Notes: generated by a model from the letters alone, not told the origin. DNA of 64,000 nt from Paraphysomonas bandaiensis (GCA_965644295.1 CBFFRP010000097.1:124001-188000); one strand, 5' to 3'; positions 25,111 to 36,787 are shown, numbered from the stretch's first letter. Numbers and translations are program-made.

Positions 25111-28062
25111 ATGAGGACGGGCATACAGTGTATTAGAAGACATCATATACATGCCTTTAAACCGCATTACAGAGCCTTCTGCACTAGTCCTATTTGTGGA
25201 GATGTCATCATAATAGGCGGAGGGCATGCAGGGTGTGAAGCAGCCGCAGCTTCTGCTCGCACAGGAGCAGATACCATCCTTGTCACACAACGCAGTGATA
25301 CTATTGGAGAAATGTCATGCAATCCATCTATAGGAGGAATAGGAAAGGGGCATTTAGTACGAGAGATAGATGCATTGGACGGTGTCATGGCCAAGGTTAC
25401 TGACAATGCAGGCATTCATTTCAAAATGTTGAATTTGCGGAAGGGACCAGCAGTCCGCGGTCCGAGAGCACAGGTAATATATCTAATAGATCTAATTAAG
25501 TACTCGCTAACAAGTAAATTTACGCACTCGTGTAGACTGATAGAGATCTATATAAAGCGGAAATGCAACATGTATTAGGTAACATGCCACGCCTTAGGAT
25601 AGTTGAGGCGAGTGTTGAAGACGTAATCCTCAACGACAGTGACAGTGCAGTGAAAGGCATCTTGACAAGTGATGGTAAGCTTAGAAATAAAGCATGAACG
25701 AGTGACAGTATAATATCATGTTTATTTTTACACTAGCCTGTTGTTTTAGATTCGAGTATATAGTGCTCCAAATAGTATAACGTAAAATGTAGGACAGCAG
25801 ATTCGTGCTGAGAAAGTTGTTGTAACTACCGGAACTTTTCTACGGGGCAGGATATATTTAGGTCTGGAAAGTTTCGCTGCTGGAAGGTGCAATATGTCTA
25901 AAAAATTATATAGCGCGCTTTCATGCTCCGTGAATAGTGTAGCATTTCTATAACAGTACCATTATTTTTAGTTTGAAGTAGAACTATCGTCAGTTGGTCA
26001 TATTTTGTTTTTGTGCAGACAAATGCGGGACTCAGATGAGTTGGAACCTCCATCTATCGGCCTTGCTGCAACGCTTGAACGGTAAAATTCTTTTACGTAT
26101 TCATAAGTAGTAGTATGGCCTCCACATAACGTATCTTGTATTTGCACTTCGTTAACATTTATTTATATTAACACGCGGTGGTTATATAATATTAGGTTAG
26201 AGTTTCCTCTGGGTAGACTTAAGACTGGTACCCCTGCTCGATTGAAAGGTAGCACCATCGACTGGACTCACCTTCAAAAGCAATATGGTGATGACCCTCC
26301 TCCAGCCTTTTCTTACATGAATGCCGGAAAAGAGTTGAAAATGCAAGGCCAATTTATTCATTGCTCGCAGACTTTCACGACGCCTGAAACGCATAAAATT
26401 GTCATGGACAATGAGCACCTTTTACCCACTTATGATAGTGGTGATAATGATGGCGCTGGACCTAGGTACTGTCCTTCATTATATCTTAAGGTATGTTGGG
26501 TGTGCTCCGTTGGAGTGTTGTATAATTACGATTTCAGGTGAAGCGCTTCAAGAATCGCGATAGGCATGTAGTCTGGCTTGAACCTGAGGGTCTAAGTACT
26601 GATCTTGTGTATCCTGCTGGATTGTCTGGTCCATACCCTCTCGATGTTCAGATGAAGATACTTCGTAGTGTGCCTGGACTAGAGGCAGTGGAAATTTCGA
26701 AGCCTGCTTATGATGTGGAGTACGATTATGTTGATCCTCGGGTTTTGAAGAGAACACTGGAAACTAAGAAGGTGTGTTTTGGGCGAAATATGTGACATAT
26801 ATTTGCTGCTTGTTGCATGTATACTGTCTACTATTACACTACATACCTGTTATGTAGTTGGTATGACCTGTGCGCAGTAAATAGTAAACTTCATGCAGGT
26901 GAAAGGACTATTCTTGGCTGGGCAGATCTGCGGAACCACAGGATATGAAGAAGCTGCAGCACAGGGTATTATAGCTGGTCTAAATGCAGGCCTTTCGGCA
27001 GCCGGAAAGTCCCCTTTTACATTGGGCAGAGATGAAGGTTACATTGGTGTTCTCATCGACGACCTGATATCGCATGGGGCCTCAGAGCCGTACCGAATGT
27101 TCACATCACGTTCAGAATTCCGACTTTCTTTACGACAAGACAATGCAGACCTAAGACTAACCCGGAAAGGCATTGAATGGGGCTTCATCAGTGAAGAGAG
27201 GCAAGAATGCCTTCGGAAGCGGTACGCACACAATATGTGTATTTTGGTTTCATTATTTTAGCTATGACCGTTTGTTTCTACTTTTTCGATTTATTTTGAT
27301 TTCTTTAATGTGCTACCAGTGAACACGACATTGATTCATCCATAGCACGATTGAGAAGCTTTTCCCTACATAGACATGAGTGGAAAAAGAATGCACAAGT
27401 TGGAATGCAGCTTAGTGATAATGGTAAATATTATGCATTACAGTATCGTACTCCTCGTTGATGCATTTCATTTTACCTGACGTGTATCTATATCAACAGT
27501 GTAATTATACAATATGTAGGCGATGGGAAGCGAAAGACTGCCGAGGAAGTACTTTCCATTCCCAATGTTACACTGAAGGAAGTCGTTAGAATTATAAATA
27601 CACACAATGCCGACTCGGACGCTGAAACACAGTTTGCTGTCGACGACACAGCATATGATACTGTGGAGGCAAACTGCAAGTATGCGATGTATCTAAGCCG
27701 GCAGCAGGAAGAAATTGATAGGTACTTTATGTTGATTATATATTAGATATACCCCCACACACTTTTCCTTGCTATACATAATATATACTACGCCGTGTAC
27801 ATGATTATATCCTTCGAATATATCATCATAATCATGTGGCAGGTTTAAACGTGATGGTGGTTTGGTCATTCCAACCAATATAGAGTACACATTGCAAGTT
27901 TTTCCCGGTCTATCTGTGGAGGAGCTGGAAAAACTTGAAAAGTATCGCCCAGATACGCTTCACGATGCTGGAGCTATTGCAGGAATGACTCCCGCAGGAC
28001 TAGTGTATTTACATAACCAAATCAGAAAATCACTGCGAATGGAATCGGCAGCCCGCAAGTAA
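25111..28062 (+). CDS. MTO1: MTO1/MnmG, mitochondrial tRNA wobble-uridine modification enzyme
   Basis: About eleven exons encode a MnmG (GidA) family flavoprotein of roughly 650 residues. The FAD-binding strand [18 protein letters not shown] follows a basic presequence ([16 protein letters not shown]). Family hallmarks follow in order: [54 protein letters not shown]-like [27 protein letters not shown], and the C-terminal helical domain ending in ALSNPSIR-like [11 protein letters not shown]. With MSS1/GTPBP3 (MnmE) the enzyme installs the 5-taurinomethyl or carboxymethylaminomethyl group on U34 of mitochondrial tRNAs. The presequence supports an organellar location. First exon 25111-25473, second 25536-25674. 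The ATG at 25111 is the first in frame and starts the presequence. Confidence 0.93.
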
Positions 28063-29822
28063 ATATTGGAGTTGTGATTCGGGTCACAGGCTTATAATGG
28101 GGAGTATTTGAGACCTTCAGTTATCTTTTAATGTACTTAAAATAGTTTGTTAAGTATTATATTATATTGAACTGTCGGAAAAGAGCTGAAACACTGAGGA
28201 AGGCAGTATATATCGTAAAGCAGTATATATCGTAAAACTTGAGTGGCTATCGTCTCCCTCAACGAATTCGTCATCATACTGAGTGCACATCAATTGATTC
28301 TATGTAATTTAAGGCTGAGCAGTGCTTACTAACAATTTAGATATGTGTGCGTATCATATGTTGACACAAGTTCAATGAAACACTGCATCAGTATGCTGTA
28401 CTACTTAGTGTGGGGAGCCAATATACACAATTGCAATATATATGGATTAACACTGGTTCTAATAGTAGCTACGTAGGTCACTAATGTAGTAGAACATAGA
28501 ACACCACCATACTTCCCGCGAGTGCATCTCAACGATTCGCGTAATGAATATACTTGTACTTAGCGTTGTTTGGAATTTGTATATTGAGTTTGCTCTTCAT
28601 TCCATTTCGTATTAGAGAATTCTGTTTGTGCTATTTACCTCTTACTAATAAATAAGAATGATAGTTGGTTGTAAGTAATGTATATGCACCTTGTATTAGT
28701 TAAGCGAGAAGGACTGAGTACTTCATGTGAGAAAGGCCTAGTATCTAGTATTATGATAGTAACACACTGATAGGGACCGCTCATATATAGTTATATTTAA
28801 CCACGGGCAATAAGAAGGCTATATCGTCCCGCGCTCAAAATTTTGAAACGAGGGCGAAAAGCCTGAGTTTTAAAATTTAGACAAGGGACGATAATCCTTA
28901 TCCCTAGGTTAAATTGTAGCTTATCCTCATGACGTTGAAAAGTTAATATTAGATTGTATAGCTATTTGTAGCATGCTTGCTGTATTAAGAAATAGATGTT
29001 CCTTGATTAAATTAATAACACAAATGAGAACTCATATAGTTTCAAATGAATGATATGTATACTGTAAGTGTGATGATAAATGTAAACAGTTGAAGATGAC
29101 AGAGAGGCTTCTTATTGCCTTAATTAGCATCATCATCACATTTATATAAGCAGGCTTTACCTCTGCAAGTGCACTTGATCGAAGGATGTGTGTATGATAT
29201 GAGACACACAGTATCCTGAGAAGCATGATATGGCTCCAACCCTGAAAGAACTGGGTGCCACTGCTCCTAACCACCTATATAGCATCAGATATGGTACTTA
29301 AACTCTCCTGTAATATTCTTGAAGTTGTTTCGAAGACCTGGATATGAAGACAGATCACTTGCACTGACATCGTTGTGATCTTATACAGCAGTCGAAAGAT
29401 GGAATATAACCTGGAGTGTTAGATGATCTGCTCTTGATATTTGGCTCATGATTGTGGTTTCTCTATAATTGTGTACTATAATAAAATCACGTACATTCGA
29501 CTGTCATTATCATAATGAAAATAGAAGTGAGCTTCTGTTCAACCGAATATTGAAGTTGAATGTCTATATTTGCCCGGTGCTGATATGAGCGCCCTGTTGA
29601 GCCCAAATCAGGTCAAAAAAAAGCATTTTTTGAGACAAAATGGGGATAATAGCATATATTGTACAGCCTATCGCCTATTTCATAAAGTCTGATGACAACT
29701 CAGTCTCTTAATAATTAATAATACTCAGTATCACCACTATTACAACTCCACGGTACCTACAAAAAATTTCTATTTACTATACGTAAGCTATAACTATTAC
29801 TTTGCTGAAGTAACTCTAAATC
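28063..29822. other. long convergent intergenic region with one MITE-like element
   Basis: About 1.76 kb of AT-rich sequence with no supported gene. It contains a local duplication of 'gcagtatatatcgtaaa' near 28205-28235 and the TTAA-flanked inverted-repeat element at 28801-28908. Confidence 0.5.
28801..28908. mobile_element. 108-bp MITE-like element with TTAA flanks
   Basis: TTAA lies immediately on both sides (28797-28800 and 28909-28912). The left end (28801-28830) and right end (28885-28908) are imperfect inverted repeats: both begin CC from outside, then share GGG, ATAAG and an inner TATCGTCCC. A 12-bp palindrome, tcaaaattttga, lies inside. TTAA target duplications are characteristic of piggyBac-type DNA transposons, and the size fits a non-autonomous derivative. 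No transposase is present in the window. Confidence 0.6.
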
Positions 29823-31555
29823 CTAACAATGACCCAATGTAATAAAGTGTTGGTACGCATCTATTGCAGTAATAATAGTTGTGAATATGCATCCTACACA
29901 TCCGCACAGTGCCATAAACAAGTCTCCATAAAATTGCAATCTTATCATCGACCCATAAGTAATCTGCAGGAAGTCTCCTGCTGAACCGACATGATCTACT
30001 GGGGAGGAACTTCCATCTTCCTCCTCCCTAATGTAGTCCATACGTGGTTTGATAACGATGAGTAGATGCAGCACTGGCGGTAAGACAAAAGAGAGAATGG
30101 TAACAGTAAAGGATCCTAAGAGTGAGACGACCTAGTATAATGTAAACATTTATCAATATATATATATGCTAAGGTATTACCAGTCCAAAGCAGGGCACAT
30201 GTGCCGCAAGTGCTGTGCACATGACAACCAAAAAAAGACGGTTACTCCATCGTAACATCATCGACGGTTCTTCAAAATGCTCTGGAGTGTAGTGTCTTTC
30301 CTCGACCAATTCAGTTTGCCGAACATCACTTTCAGAAGTCAATGAGGAGTAATGAGGTAAAGATACTCCCCCTTCCTCAACTAGAGGTTGAGAAGGGCGA
30401 GTCCATCTCCGAATACTTTGTATAATCATCTGCTCAATCATTTCCGCAGGAGGCACCATAGTCAAAGGAAACGACACCAAACATACCTATTTACCACACT
30501 TAGCTTATGTATACAACAGTGTGCATCGCACTATAAATGGCTTCGAGGGTTACATCATATGTGGTGCATACTTATATAACAGTGTACATTAGTGGTTTTG
30601 AGGGCTATATATCATACGTATTGCATCATACCATTGCTAGAGCAGTTCGCACGACTGCAGCCGTTGTTGAGTGTTTGGGCAGATTTTGCAGAATATTACC
30701 ACTAATTCCTGACGGGTCATATTGATACACCAGACATAGAACATCTCCCATGAGTACATAGAAAGAACATACAAATATCATCGACCACATGACAGCGCGA
30801 GGAAAATCAGCCCTATTAGCCATGCTCTCCTCCACAGGGAAGGCAAACGTACAGAGACCAAAGCAGAATACAGCAATTCCTATGAAAGTAGTTAATGCTG
30901 AAGGGCTTGTGGGAAGCATGGTCAGTTCCGTTTCTGTTTCTTGGAATCCATCCCCATATGATGACAGTCCGAATGCAATCAATACGCCAATACTAATCAG
31001 TAAACACATCAGACCAGCGAATGAAGTTTTCGACAGAACACCGATATTTTTCGGACAAGAGAGTGGGTAAACAACAAAAAAACTTAAGTATATAAAGCCC
31101 GTGGTCTGTGCGGATTCGGGATACACTGACAGAGGGTTCCCGGGTATATCTTTGAGAAACTGTGCGAATGCAATTTGATATGACGCACATACCCCTAATA
31201 ACGTAGCAACTATCGCCGTATCAGTAAAGAATACACCCCACCATCCACATGCACTGTATGCAATCCTCGAATAAGAGGAAGATACGCCTTTCGGGTAATG
31301 AGTCCCTTCACAGTGCCTCTTACAGCTTATCATCAAGAAACATGACATGACATTCCATACTGCAATGCATATGATCCCCATAGGGGAGAAGAGGAGACCC
31401 CCTTTATAGGCTGCATAAGGGAGGGCAAGGATACCGTTTCCTATAGAGAGCTGCGGGGGTCAGATGAGACATACGTGTGTATAGATATGCACCTTAGAGA
31501 GGTTCACTGCCGCCCAGAAGACTGAGTTGCCCTGAGTCTCCTTTGAGGTGGACAT
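29823..31555 (-). CDS. amino-acid/auxin permease (AAAP/SLC32-36-38) family transporter
   Basis: Four exons, starting with MSTSKETQGNSVFWAAVNLS and then LSIGNGILALPYAAYKGG, the conserved first-helix signature of the AAAP family. About ten or eleven hydrophobic helices follow, including WGVFFTDTAIVATLLG, GVLIAFGLSS and FIGIAVFCFGLCTFAFPVEE. A polar loop rich in E and S (exon starting about 30486) separates the later helices. Members are proton- or sodium-coupled amino-acid carriers of plasma or endolysosomal membranes; the substrate is not visible. The start codon lies about 80 bp from the large tetranucleotide array. It is divergently paired with the GMC oxidoreductase. Confidence 0.87.
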
Positions 31556-32506
31556 TTAGAGGGAGGAAGGAGTATTGAATAATGGAAGCACTGTGACCAT
31601 AGAAGACATCCAACCACAACTGACATATGGACACGTATGTATGTATGTATGTATGTATGTATGTATGTATGTATGTATGTATGTATGTATGTATGTATGT
31701 ATGTATGTATGTATGTATGTATGTATGTATGTATGTATGTATGTATGTATGTATGTATGTATGTATGTATGTATGTATGTATGTATGTATGTATGTATGT
31801 ATGTATGTATGTATGTATGTATGTATGTATGTATGTATGTATGTATGTATGTATGTATGTATGTATGTATGTATGTATGTATGTATGTATGTATGTATGT
31901 ATGTATGTATGTATGTATGTATGTATGTATGTATGTATGTATGTATGTATGTATGTATGTATGTATGTATGTATGTATGTATGTATGTATGTATGTATGT
32001 ATGTATGTATGTATGTATGTATGTATGCATGTATGTATGTATGTATGTATGTATGTATGTATGTATGTATGTATGTAGGTATGTATGTATGTATGTATGT
32101 ATGTATGTATGTATGTATGTATGTATGTATGTATGTATGTATGTATGTAGGTAGGTAGGTAGGTAGGTAGGTAGGTAGGTAGGTAGGTAGGTAGGTAGGT
32201 AGGTATGTATGTATGTATGTATGTATGTATGTATGTATGTATGTATGTATGTATGTATGTATGTATGTATGTATGTATGTATGTATGTATGTATGTATGT
32301 GGCGATGATATGATTTGTGTTCTGTGTAGTGGATGTTCTGTTTGTTGCAATGTTAGTCAGCGTTCATTGAGTCTAATCATTAAGTTACAGTATTGCACAC
32401 TGTATTCTCGTATTGATAGCCAGTGTATTTATATTTCGTATAGCTGAACCTCATCTCGTATATATATATATATATACATATATAGCATATCGACAGGAAT
32501 ATAAAC
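31556..32506. promoter_or_regulatory. divergent 5' interval, transporter / GMC oxidoreductase, with giant microsatellite
   Basis: 951 bp lie between opposed ATGs, about 70% of it a tetranucleotide array. A (TA)n tract at 32458-32485 sits just upstream of the GMC start. Confidence 0.5.
31635..32300. repeat. (GTAT)n tetranucleotide array with internal (GTAG)n block
   Basis: About 666 bp. Units are GTAT except single variants near 32027 (GCAT) and 32077 (AGGT) and a homogeneous GTAG block of about 14 units at 32147-32204. The array is open in all frames and not considered coding. Confidence 0.98.
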
Positions 32507-34474
32507 ATGCTTTCTATTGTTTCCAGAGTTAGAAACTCATCGATTCCATCTCATCTAGTGGTAAAGAGGAGTGTCTCTACAGCAACTAAGACGTGTAATA
32601 GTGTAAGGAAAGGCACTTGTATAGGCGTGTCACTGGGCCTGCTGACTCTGGGGGTCTCTTACTGCAATGGAAACAAGAAAGAAGAGATGAAGAATGTTGT
32701 CGTTAATGGAATTGATGAATTTAGTTCTGTGATTGTGGGAGGCGGCACTGGCGGATGTACTACCGCTTATCTTCTGGCAAAATGGATGGAAGAACACAAA
32801 ATCCCAGGCACTGTGTTGGTTGTTGATAGGGGTGTTGCGTTTAGCCCGGAGGAAGGTCCGGACCCTAAGATGTGGGGTTGGTTTGATAACTGGGGTAGTT
32901 TTGGAGAGGCCCATATGACCCTTCATAGCGACGGATCCCATTACCCTGTCACTGCGACGGATCACAAAGGTTTCGGCGGTTGCGGATCCCACGACACGAG
33001 AATAACCTACCAACTCCGCCCTGAACAACAGCAGCGAATGAGTGATTTTATGGGATGGTCAGTGGCAGAATTGAATATTTACTACCAAGCGGCGTTGAAT
33101 TTGATGCCTTTATACCGGGCCAATCCTGTAGAAGAGCCCTTCTACACAGCATGCATTGACGCGCTTACTAAGAATGGGCCCCTTAAACGAATTCCTGGTG
33201 ATGAGTTCAAGTCGCGTATAGTAGTTGATAGTATTGCTCAGTGCTCTATGGCAATGTTTGGTTCTTCTGAACTGCGTTGGACGTCTGCTTATCTACTACA
33301 CGACGCTGTACGTCCGAAGAACTTAGTGGTATTGTCTTGTGCAGACGTTCAGCGTGTCGAGCTCGAGAGGAAATCGGATGGAAAGCTTACAGCGCACTCA
33401 GTCGTAATTGTTCGCAAAGACGGCACCAAGGAACGGGCACAACTTAGCAATCGCGGATGTGTTGCGATCACCAGCGGTGCTCTCGGAGCTCCTGCCGTTT
33501 TACAGAGAAGTGGTATCGGGCCTGGTGAAAAACTCCGATCTCTTGATATCGATGTCGTAGTAGACAATGCTGAAGTAGGACATGGTGTAGATCACCCGGA
33601 AATAGCTGTGCGCTATGCATGGCTTGATAAATGGAATGAAGCTGATGGTAATCTCCCACGTGGAGGCGTCACGGGCTGGCCTTTGAATATATTTGCAAGC
33701 ATACCACTCACGAAGGGAGATTCGCGAAAGCGCAATACTTTTATGCAGGCCCATTTTGGAGCAGGCTTTGCAGAACCGTATACAGATTTCCCCTCAGTAG
33801 TTATGACCCCATCTTGTGTTCAACCGGACCCATCAGCTGGGTTTCGTGCAACAATTACATCCACTGATCCAAGTCAATCACTTTATGTGGTACATGACGA
33901 CCAACGCGGAGATCTCGAGGTCATGGCGAAAGGAGTTCAATGTGCTGTGGGTTTAATGGACACTCTAAAAAAGGAAGGTGTTTGTGGGGAGCGCATCGAA
34001 CCTGAGCCTGAGGTAGATATCAATAATACTGAAGTGCTAATGGATTGGATTAAGGAGAATCATGGGACTGTGTTTCATTGGGCGAGCACTTGCAAAGCCG
34101 GCCGAAACGGTGCTGTTGCGGACGAGAGATTCCGTGTACGAGATAACGCTAATGCTGCTGGAAGAAGAGATGGAGTTATCGATAACCTCTTTGTTGGTTC
34201 TGCCGCGGCTTTGCCAGAAATACCAGAGAGCAATCCACACTTATCTGTGACCGCCTTTTCTTTCGCACTAGCGAAAGAGATGTTATGGGCAATGCATACG
34301 AAGCAGCCACAGTCAGAATGGGCAGAGCCTGAGGAGCTTCGAATTGCTCGGCGTGACTTATTTGGTAATCATGGTTCCCCCGTCATTCGTCGTCCGGGAG
34401 AAGAAAGGCCTGCTATAGCAGCGATTGCTAATGAACACTATAAGTGTTGGGCGGAGAAACACAAGACTGAATAA
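32507..34474 (+). CDS. mitochondrial GMC-family flavin oxidoreductase
   Basis: A single exon of 655 residues. The basic, Ser-rich N-terminus (about 1-30) plus a hydrophobic segment GVSLGLLTLGVSY at about 42-54 resembles a bipartite mitochondrial presequence or inner-membrane anchor. The FAD/ADP-binding loop is VIVGGGTGGCTTAYLLAKW (about 75-93). GMC signatures follow: GFGGCGSHD, ITSGALGAPAVLQRSGIGP (family signature 2) and the C-terminal HWASTCKAG and SNPHLSVTAFSFALAKE, which supply the usual catalytic His (about 524) and Asn (about 574). The family includes choline and alcohol dehydrogenases, oxidases and the algal fatty-acid photodecarboxylase. The substrate cannot be read from sequence. Confidence 0.87.
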   Translation: MLSIVSRVRNSSIPSHLVVKRSVSTATKTCNSVRKGTCIGVSLGLLTLGVSYCNGNKKEEMKNVVVNGIDEFSSVIVGGGTGGCTTAYLLAKWMEEHKIPGTVLVVDRGVAFSPEEGPDPKMWGWFDNWGSFGEAHMTLHSDGSHYPVTATDHKGFGGCGSHDTRITYQLRPEQQQRMSDFMGWSVAELNIYYQAALNLMPLYRANPVEEPFYTACIDALTKNGPLKRIPGDEFKSRIVVDSIAQCSMAMFGSSELRWTSAYLLHDAVRPKNLVVLSCADVQRVELERKSDGKLTAHSVVIVRKDGTKERAQLSNRGCVAITSGALGAPAVLQRSGIGPGEKLRSLDIDVVVDNAEVGHGVDHPEIAVRYAWLDKWNEADGNLPRGGVTGWPLNIFASIPLTKGDSRKRNTFMQAHFGAGFAEPYTDFPSVVMTPSCVQPDPSAGFRATITSTDPSQSLYVVHDDQRGDLEVMAKGVQCAVGLMDTLKKEGVCGERIEPEPEVDINNTEVLMDWIKENHGTVFHWASTCKAGRNGAVADERFRVRDNANAAGRRDGVIDNLFVGSAAALPEIPESNPHLSVTAFSFALAKEMLWAMHTKQPQSEWAEPEELRIARRDLFGNHGSPVIRRPGEERPAIAAIANEHYKCWAEKHKTE

Positions 34475-35634
34475 ACACAGTTAAGTTCACAACCTATAGA
34501 AATTTTACGTAATAAACTAAATAATTATATACTAAACAATATGTTGGCATTTAAAACTTAGATTAACAGTGTTGACTTTGGCAGTGTTTACTTGCTATGA
34601 ACACCGATATTCCTGCCTCCTCATATCGAATCGATAACTATATAACTATACCTTACTCCATTACATCACTATTAAATATCTTCATTAACCATTAAGAGTG
34701 TCTGGTGGGCTTCCCGAGTACCCTATATGTAATAATCTAATTAATCTATATTAACAGCTAATTTTACACAGCACATCATTAAATTTGAATAGCTTATATC
34801 TTCAACGAAGTCCGACCCGCACCTTTTAGTGGAGTAATGGAGGATAAGTGTTTCTCCGGGAAATATAAACAGAAGATATTGTTCGGCGCACTAATAGCCT
34901 AATGCCAGGAATGGACCCACCTCAAGGGTATCGGCGATATTGGGCTTCCAGCTGAAGTCAAGCATCTTGGTATTCACCTTAAGGACTAAAACATCCTGAA
35001 GTCAGCAGATGTCAGGTATATTAGCATTCTTCCTGCTTGTTACTTCTTACTCACTGCGTTTGCTTTGAATGATAGAGCGAAAGTGGTTGCACCTTGTACC
35101 TTGCGGTGACGCACAAGAAGTAGGATATCAGAGTTAAGCACCGACTTATTACACGCCTATAGGCTATTGCTAATAATAAGGCATTCACTACTACTGCGGA
35201 CTGCGGAAATACCATTACTAGATTACTAGCTGGTAGCTGGGAACAACATGTAGCTGCTGAATAATATTTCCCTTACTACTATATCGCAATATCATTATCA
35301 ATCGATATGTAAAAAGGCATTGTAATATTATAGATAGGAAGCAACCTTTCAATACTAGCAATATGATGTAGTTTCCGAGCCCTAACTATAAGTACGCTTT
35401 CTTGAAATGTACTTTGATTTTCAAACAACAATACGATGAACAATTAGTACGATAAAAAAATACACTTTTAAGTTAAGCATCAACGCCCAATAATCTTACA
35501 CTCAATTCAAGCGCTATTAATACAAATAAAAAATAGAATCAATCGAACGTTTAAAACACAAAGCATATGTGGGATATTTTTGTGCATATATTTGCTGGAT
35601 AAAATGACGAAATACAAACATTTGTACCACGAGA
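34475..35634. other. convergent intergenic region carrying a dispersed repeat
   Basis: AT-rich. Apart from the repeat at about 34890-35200 I see no gene. Two AATAAA-like signals follow the GMC stop (about 34474 and 34511). Confidence 0.5.
34890..35200. repeat. dispersed structured repeat, copy C (permuted order)
   Basis: The 'cccacctcaaggg' tail block (34916-34970) lies upstream of the core (34989-35195), the reverse order of copy B. The core has 'cagatgtcaggtatatta', 'gcgaaagtggttgcacctt', 'ttgcggtgacgcacaag' and 'ggatatcagagttaagcac'. This suggests remnants of two adjacent copies or a tandem ancestor. Confidence 0.78.
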
Positions 35635-36127
35635 TTAATCGGTAGAACGTTCATCGATGTAACATCTCTTTGCTTCAGAATCATCTGCATACATGCAGTG
35701 ACGCTTCGATAAAAGAGATCCCGTCTCTACCTCGAAGCTATTCTCCACATTATTAGGACTCGTAGATTCACTCGCACGTCGGGGTGGAGTAGAATAACTC
35801 GCAGCTAAAAGCACGAGTCGAGAAGAAAGTGTTTCGAGCTTAATATACTCTTCAAAACTAGATGCCTGAAGGTAAAGGAGCTGAAATATATAGTGCAGTT
35901 ATGGTCGGTGCGATATACCAGTACATCTACATACACACCTGCTCAAGACGTTTGGCCATAACTGGAAACCGATTCTTGCATGTTTCTTTCTTTCGAGAAG
36001 AACTTCGAGACACTAAGATGTCCTCAATACACCTCTGGATATCCATTCGATGGATGCTGTGGTCCTGTGTGCGCCAAGATTTCACTTCCATACACTCTCG
36101 ATCCACCTGTGTGACAGTTGATCTCAT
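35635..36127 (-). CDS. small KIX-domain protein
   Basis: Two exons (36127-35939 and 35865-35635, intron 73 bp) give 139 residues. Residues about 17-85 resemble the KIX three-helix bundle of Mediator MED15 and CBP/p300: SWRTQDHSIHRMDIQRCIED, then a basic segment, MAKRLEQ, and FEEYIKLETLSSRLVLLA. The order W-R, R..I...I, A..E, EY, S..L follows the KIX pattern. The remaining 55 residues are polar. KIX domains bind amphipathic activation segments of transcription factors. Inference: a coactivator fragment or free-standing KIX protein. MED15 is normally much larger, so upstream or downstream exons may be missed. It is divergently paired with the IQ-motif gene. Confidence 0.65.
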
Positions 36128-36787
36128 AACTCTTGCAAATAACTATCAATCAGCGGTGAAGATATTGTGAGTATTGCAGTAAATACTTCACTGAGAAAAC
36201 ATACTTGGACGTAATGACAATTTGCGGTGACGACGACACGTATCAACAGTGATTTTATTGTTGCTTTCTTTCATGTGGGTGAAGCTGTAACCCATTCAAC
36301 ACATACTTCCCATATTTCGTGTGTATTATAGATATGGGATTGTCCACACTCATATGGACAACCATCAGCATATCAACTGCTATTATTGTATGGGATGGAT
36401 GGGATACTGTGCGTACTTTATGTAGTGACGAGAGGAAGAGGGAACAGGCATCATAATGACGTACTGTATTACAGTACATATCTAGCAATGTAAACCTCAA
36501 AAATTAGGATTTTGAAACCTAATTTTGCAAAAATTCCATATTTTGACACTTAATCCCTTTGGTTCGTCACAGACGACGTTTTATATGAGTGTGTGTATTG
36601 GGGGGAGCTGGTGCATCATCACCATCATCATCAGCAGGTCGTGGGCAGTTGAAACAGTACGGATCAGAGTGCTTGTACTATATGATCGCCATACAGCTGC
36701 AAGGATATTGAGTTGTATGGACAATATATAGTGACATTTGTTATGTAATGTTTTGTCTGTGGTGTTAATTATTAAAGAATAACGAGC
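36128..36787. promoter_or_regulatory. divergent 5' interval, KIX protein / IQ-motif protein
   Basis: 660 bp lie between opposed ATGs. It includes 'catcatcaccatcatcatcagc' near 36613-36635 and A/T-rich tracts near 36510-36545. No coding exon is supported. Confidence 0.4.

Noticed and set aside
25087-25415. Antisense open frames over MTO1 and similar shadows over CFAP54, the SR-rich gene and BUD23
   Set aside because: They are complementary-strand by-products of strongly supported genes.
32507-34474. Assignment of the GMC enzyme as fatty-acid photodecarboxylase
   Set aside because: The general GMC fold fits, but I cannot verify the residues specific to photodecarboxylase, and the N-terminus looks mitochondrial rather than plastid.
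36255-36731. Short open frames between the KIX and IQ-motif genes
   Set aside because: No domain signal, and they occupy a divergent promoter interval. One includes an A/T run and a CATCAT simple repeat only.
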